From NCBI GenBank assembly GCA_964565615.1, contig CAZMFO010000029.1, positions 1-6,494 on the forward strand: a stretch of DNA of 6,494 nt, in the 5' to 3' direction. Shown here piece after piece: positions 5,898 to 6,494 of the stretch. A model generated the notes under the pieces. That model saw only the letters and a list, made by a program, of their open reading frames with translations, was not told the origin of the DNA and did not search any database. Position 1 is the stretch's first letter; the number at the start of each line of letters is the position of its first letter. The position numbers and the translations under genes were made by a program. The DNA comes from HK-STAS-PATE-36 sp964565615. Its GTDB lineage: Bacteria; Patescibacteriota; Saccharimonadia; Saccharimonadales; JAGQNJ01.

Positions 5898-6356
5898 TTA
5901 TTTTTTCTTAAACCGCGTACTAATTGAGCTAGATAGTCTATCTAGCCGTTTTCGGTTGCCAAAGAATAACCAAAAACTAACAAACAACATAGACGAAGAC
6001 AAGCCCCTGATCAAGATAGTTTTGCCGACGGTCAGTCCAAAGCATCCAAGAGCAAAAAGAAGCAACGATACAATATCAAACAAAATTTTTGTTCTAAGGT
6101 CGTCTTTAAAAATGACTTCTGATATTTTGCTCCCACGATCTTTTAGTTCGTGCAGTAATTTCTCTGCCCAGTCATGATTATTAGCAAGCAAAGCCAGCCC
6201 AGCCAAAACCAACGGGATACCCCCGGGTCCGGGCATCCATCCAACCAATCCAGAAGATATAATCATAAGAACGCCTAAGATGTCTATTGAAATCTTATGA
6301 GGCAGAGATCGTTGCATCCTAAGCTGTTTTTTTAACTCTCGTTTATCAATATCCAT
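5898..6356 (-). CDS. PGPGW-type (PGPGG) transmembrane protein
   Basis: A 152-residue membrane protein counted from the ATG at 6356. It has a basic, charged N terminus (MDIDKRELKKQLRMQRSL), helix 1 at about 26-41, the turn motif GWMPGPGGIP (P42-G46), a short helix 2 to about 58 (LVLAGLALLA), then an amphipathic stretch NNHDWAEKLLHELKDRG. Two further helices follow at about 92-110 and 115-132, and a basic tail ending RFKKK. The PGPG turn between two hydrophobic segments, followed by a His/Trp amphipathic helix, is the hallmark of the PGPGW putative transmembrane family; here Gly replaces the final Trp. Function is unknown. The frame extends to an ATG at 6392 (164 residues), but the -10 box abuts that codon and the predicted transcription start lies inside it, so 6356 is preferred. 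Confidence 0.85.
   Translation of the reverse strand: MDIDKRELKKQLRMQRSLPHKISIDILGVLMIISSGLVGWMPGPGGIPLVLAGLALLANNHDWAEKLLHELKDRGSKISEVIFKDDLRTKILFDIVSLLLFALGCFGLTVGKTILIRGLSSSMLFVSFWLFFGNRKRLDRLSSSISTRFKKK
5928..5946. repeat. 19-bp near-perfect palindrome in the 3' coding end
   Basis: GCTAGATAG and CTATCTAGC are perfectly complementary 9-bp arms around a single T. The site is within the last codons of the PGPGG protein (encoding RLDRLSS) and about 50 bp upstream of the -35 of the small membrane gene. It could be a protein-binding site or an mRNA hairpin. Confidence 0.5.
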
Positions 6357-6374
6357 TTGATAACAGTTTATCAA
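6357..6374. repeat. 18-bp inverted repeat abutting the PGPGG start codon
   Basis: On the minus strand it reads TTGATAAACTGTTATCAA: perfect 7-bp arms with a 4-nt loop, immediately before the ATG at 6356 and downstream of the predicted transcription start (about 6386). It may be an operator or a hairpin in the leader that influences translation. No normal Shine-Dalgarno lies between it and the ATG. Confidence 0.5.
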
Positions 6375-6392
6375 AAGCCCCACTCTATTCAT

Positions 6393-6420
6393 ATTCTATT
6401 GGTTGCACTTGATGTGTCAA
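6393..6420 (-). promoter_or_regulatory. Sigma70-type promoter of the PGPGG membrane gene
   Basis: On the minus strand a perfect -35 TTGACA (6415-6420), a 16-nt spacer and -10 TAGAAT (6393-6398) are seen. The start is predicted about 7 nt on, near 6386, giving a leader of about 30 nt to the ATG at 6356. The box directly touches the ATG at 6392, which argues against that codon as the start. Confidence 0.7.
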
Positions 6421-6494
6421 AGGTTTGAGTTACGGGGGTTAGGCTACTTTTTTTGGTTTTATGTTATTAAGAATTGTAGAGTTTTCCACAGGGG

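Noticed and set aside
5956..6177. Plus-strand ORF of 73 codons
   Set aside because: Antisense to the PGPGG membrane protein, whose motif, helices and promoter are well supported.
6482..6490. TTTTCCACA, one mismatch from a DnaA box (TTATCCACA)
   Set aside because: A single copy at the window edge, with no cluster, AT-rich unwinding element or dnaA/dnaN gene seen; not enough to call an origin.

Overview
The window looks like a piece of a small, A+T-rich bacterial chromosome. The best guess is a Candidatus Saccharibacteria (TM7/Patescibacteria)-type organism. This is inference from the gene set (ObgE, an exonuclease I of the SbcB type, a LysM-CHAP wall hydrolase, a PGPGG membrane protein, a choice-of-anchor U-like surface protein), the very tight packing, and start sites where a -10 box sits 6-7 nt before the ATG. 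The standard code fits: the genes end in TAA or TAG and have no in-frame TGA. No mobile element, CRISPR array, rRNA or tRNA was seen.

Layout. (1) 1-528, +: 3' end of a secreted or surface protein whose last module resembles the choice-of-anchor U domain and which ends in APNTGVR. (2) 529-839: no confident gene, but several inverted repeats, a strong Shine-Dalgarno sequence with no ATG/GTG/TTG behind it, and a -10-like box just before the next gene. (3) 840-1892, +: membrane-anchored LysM-LysM-CHAP peptidoglycan hydrolase. (4) 1926-3200, +: obgE, with a perfect TATAAT 7 nt before its ATG. (5) 3205-4143, -: EamA/DMT-type transporter, convergent with obgE and 4 bp away. (6) 4144-4228: divergent promoter region. 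(7) 4229-5662, +: sbcB (exonuclease I). (8) 5655-5828, -: a 57-residue one-helix membrane protein with a near-consensus promoter and Shine-Dalgarno, its stop overlapping that of sbcB. (9) 5898-6356, -: PGPGG-motif membrane protein with its own promoter. (10) 6421-6494: nothing assigned.

There is no single pathway. Cell-envelope functions (surface protein, wall hydrolase, three membrane proteins) are mixed with housekeeping (ObgE for ribosome and growth control, ExoI for ssDNA degradation in repair). I found no clear new multi-gene system. The most distinctive signals are at transcription and translation starts: probable leaderless mRNAs, a possible ATT start or structured leader ahead of the wall hydrolase, a small membrane gene that is easily missed, and inverted repeats around the two minus-strand genes at the right end.
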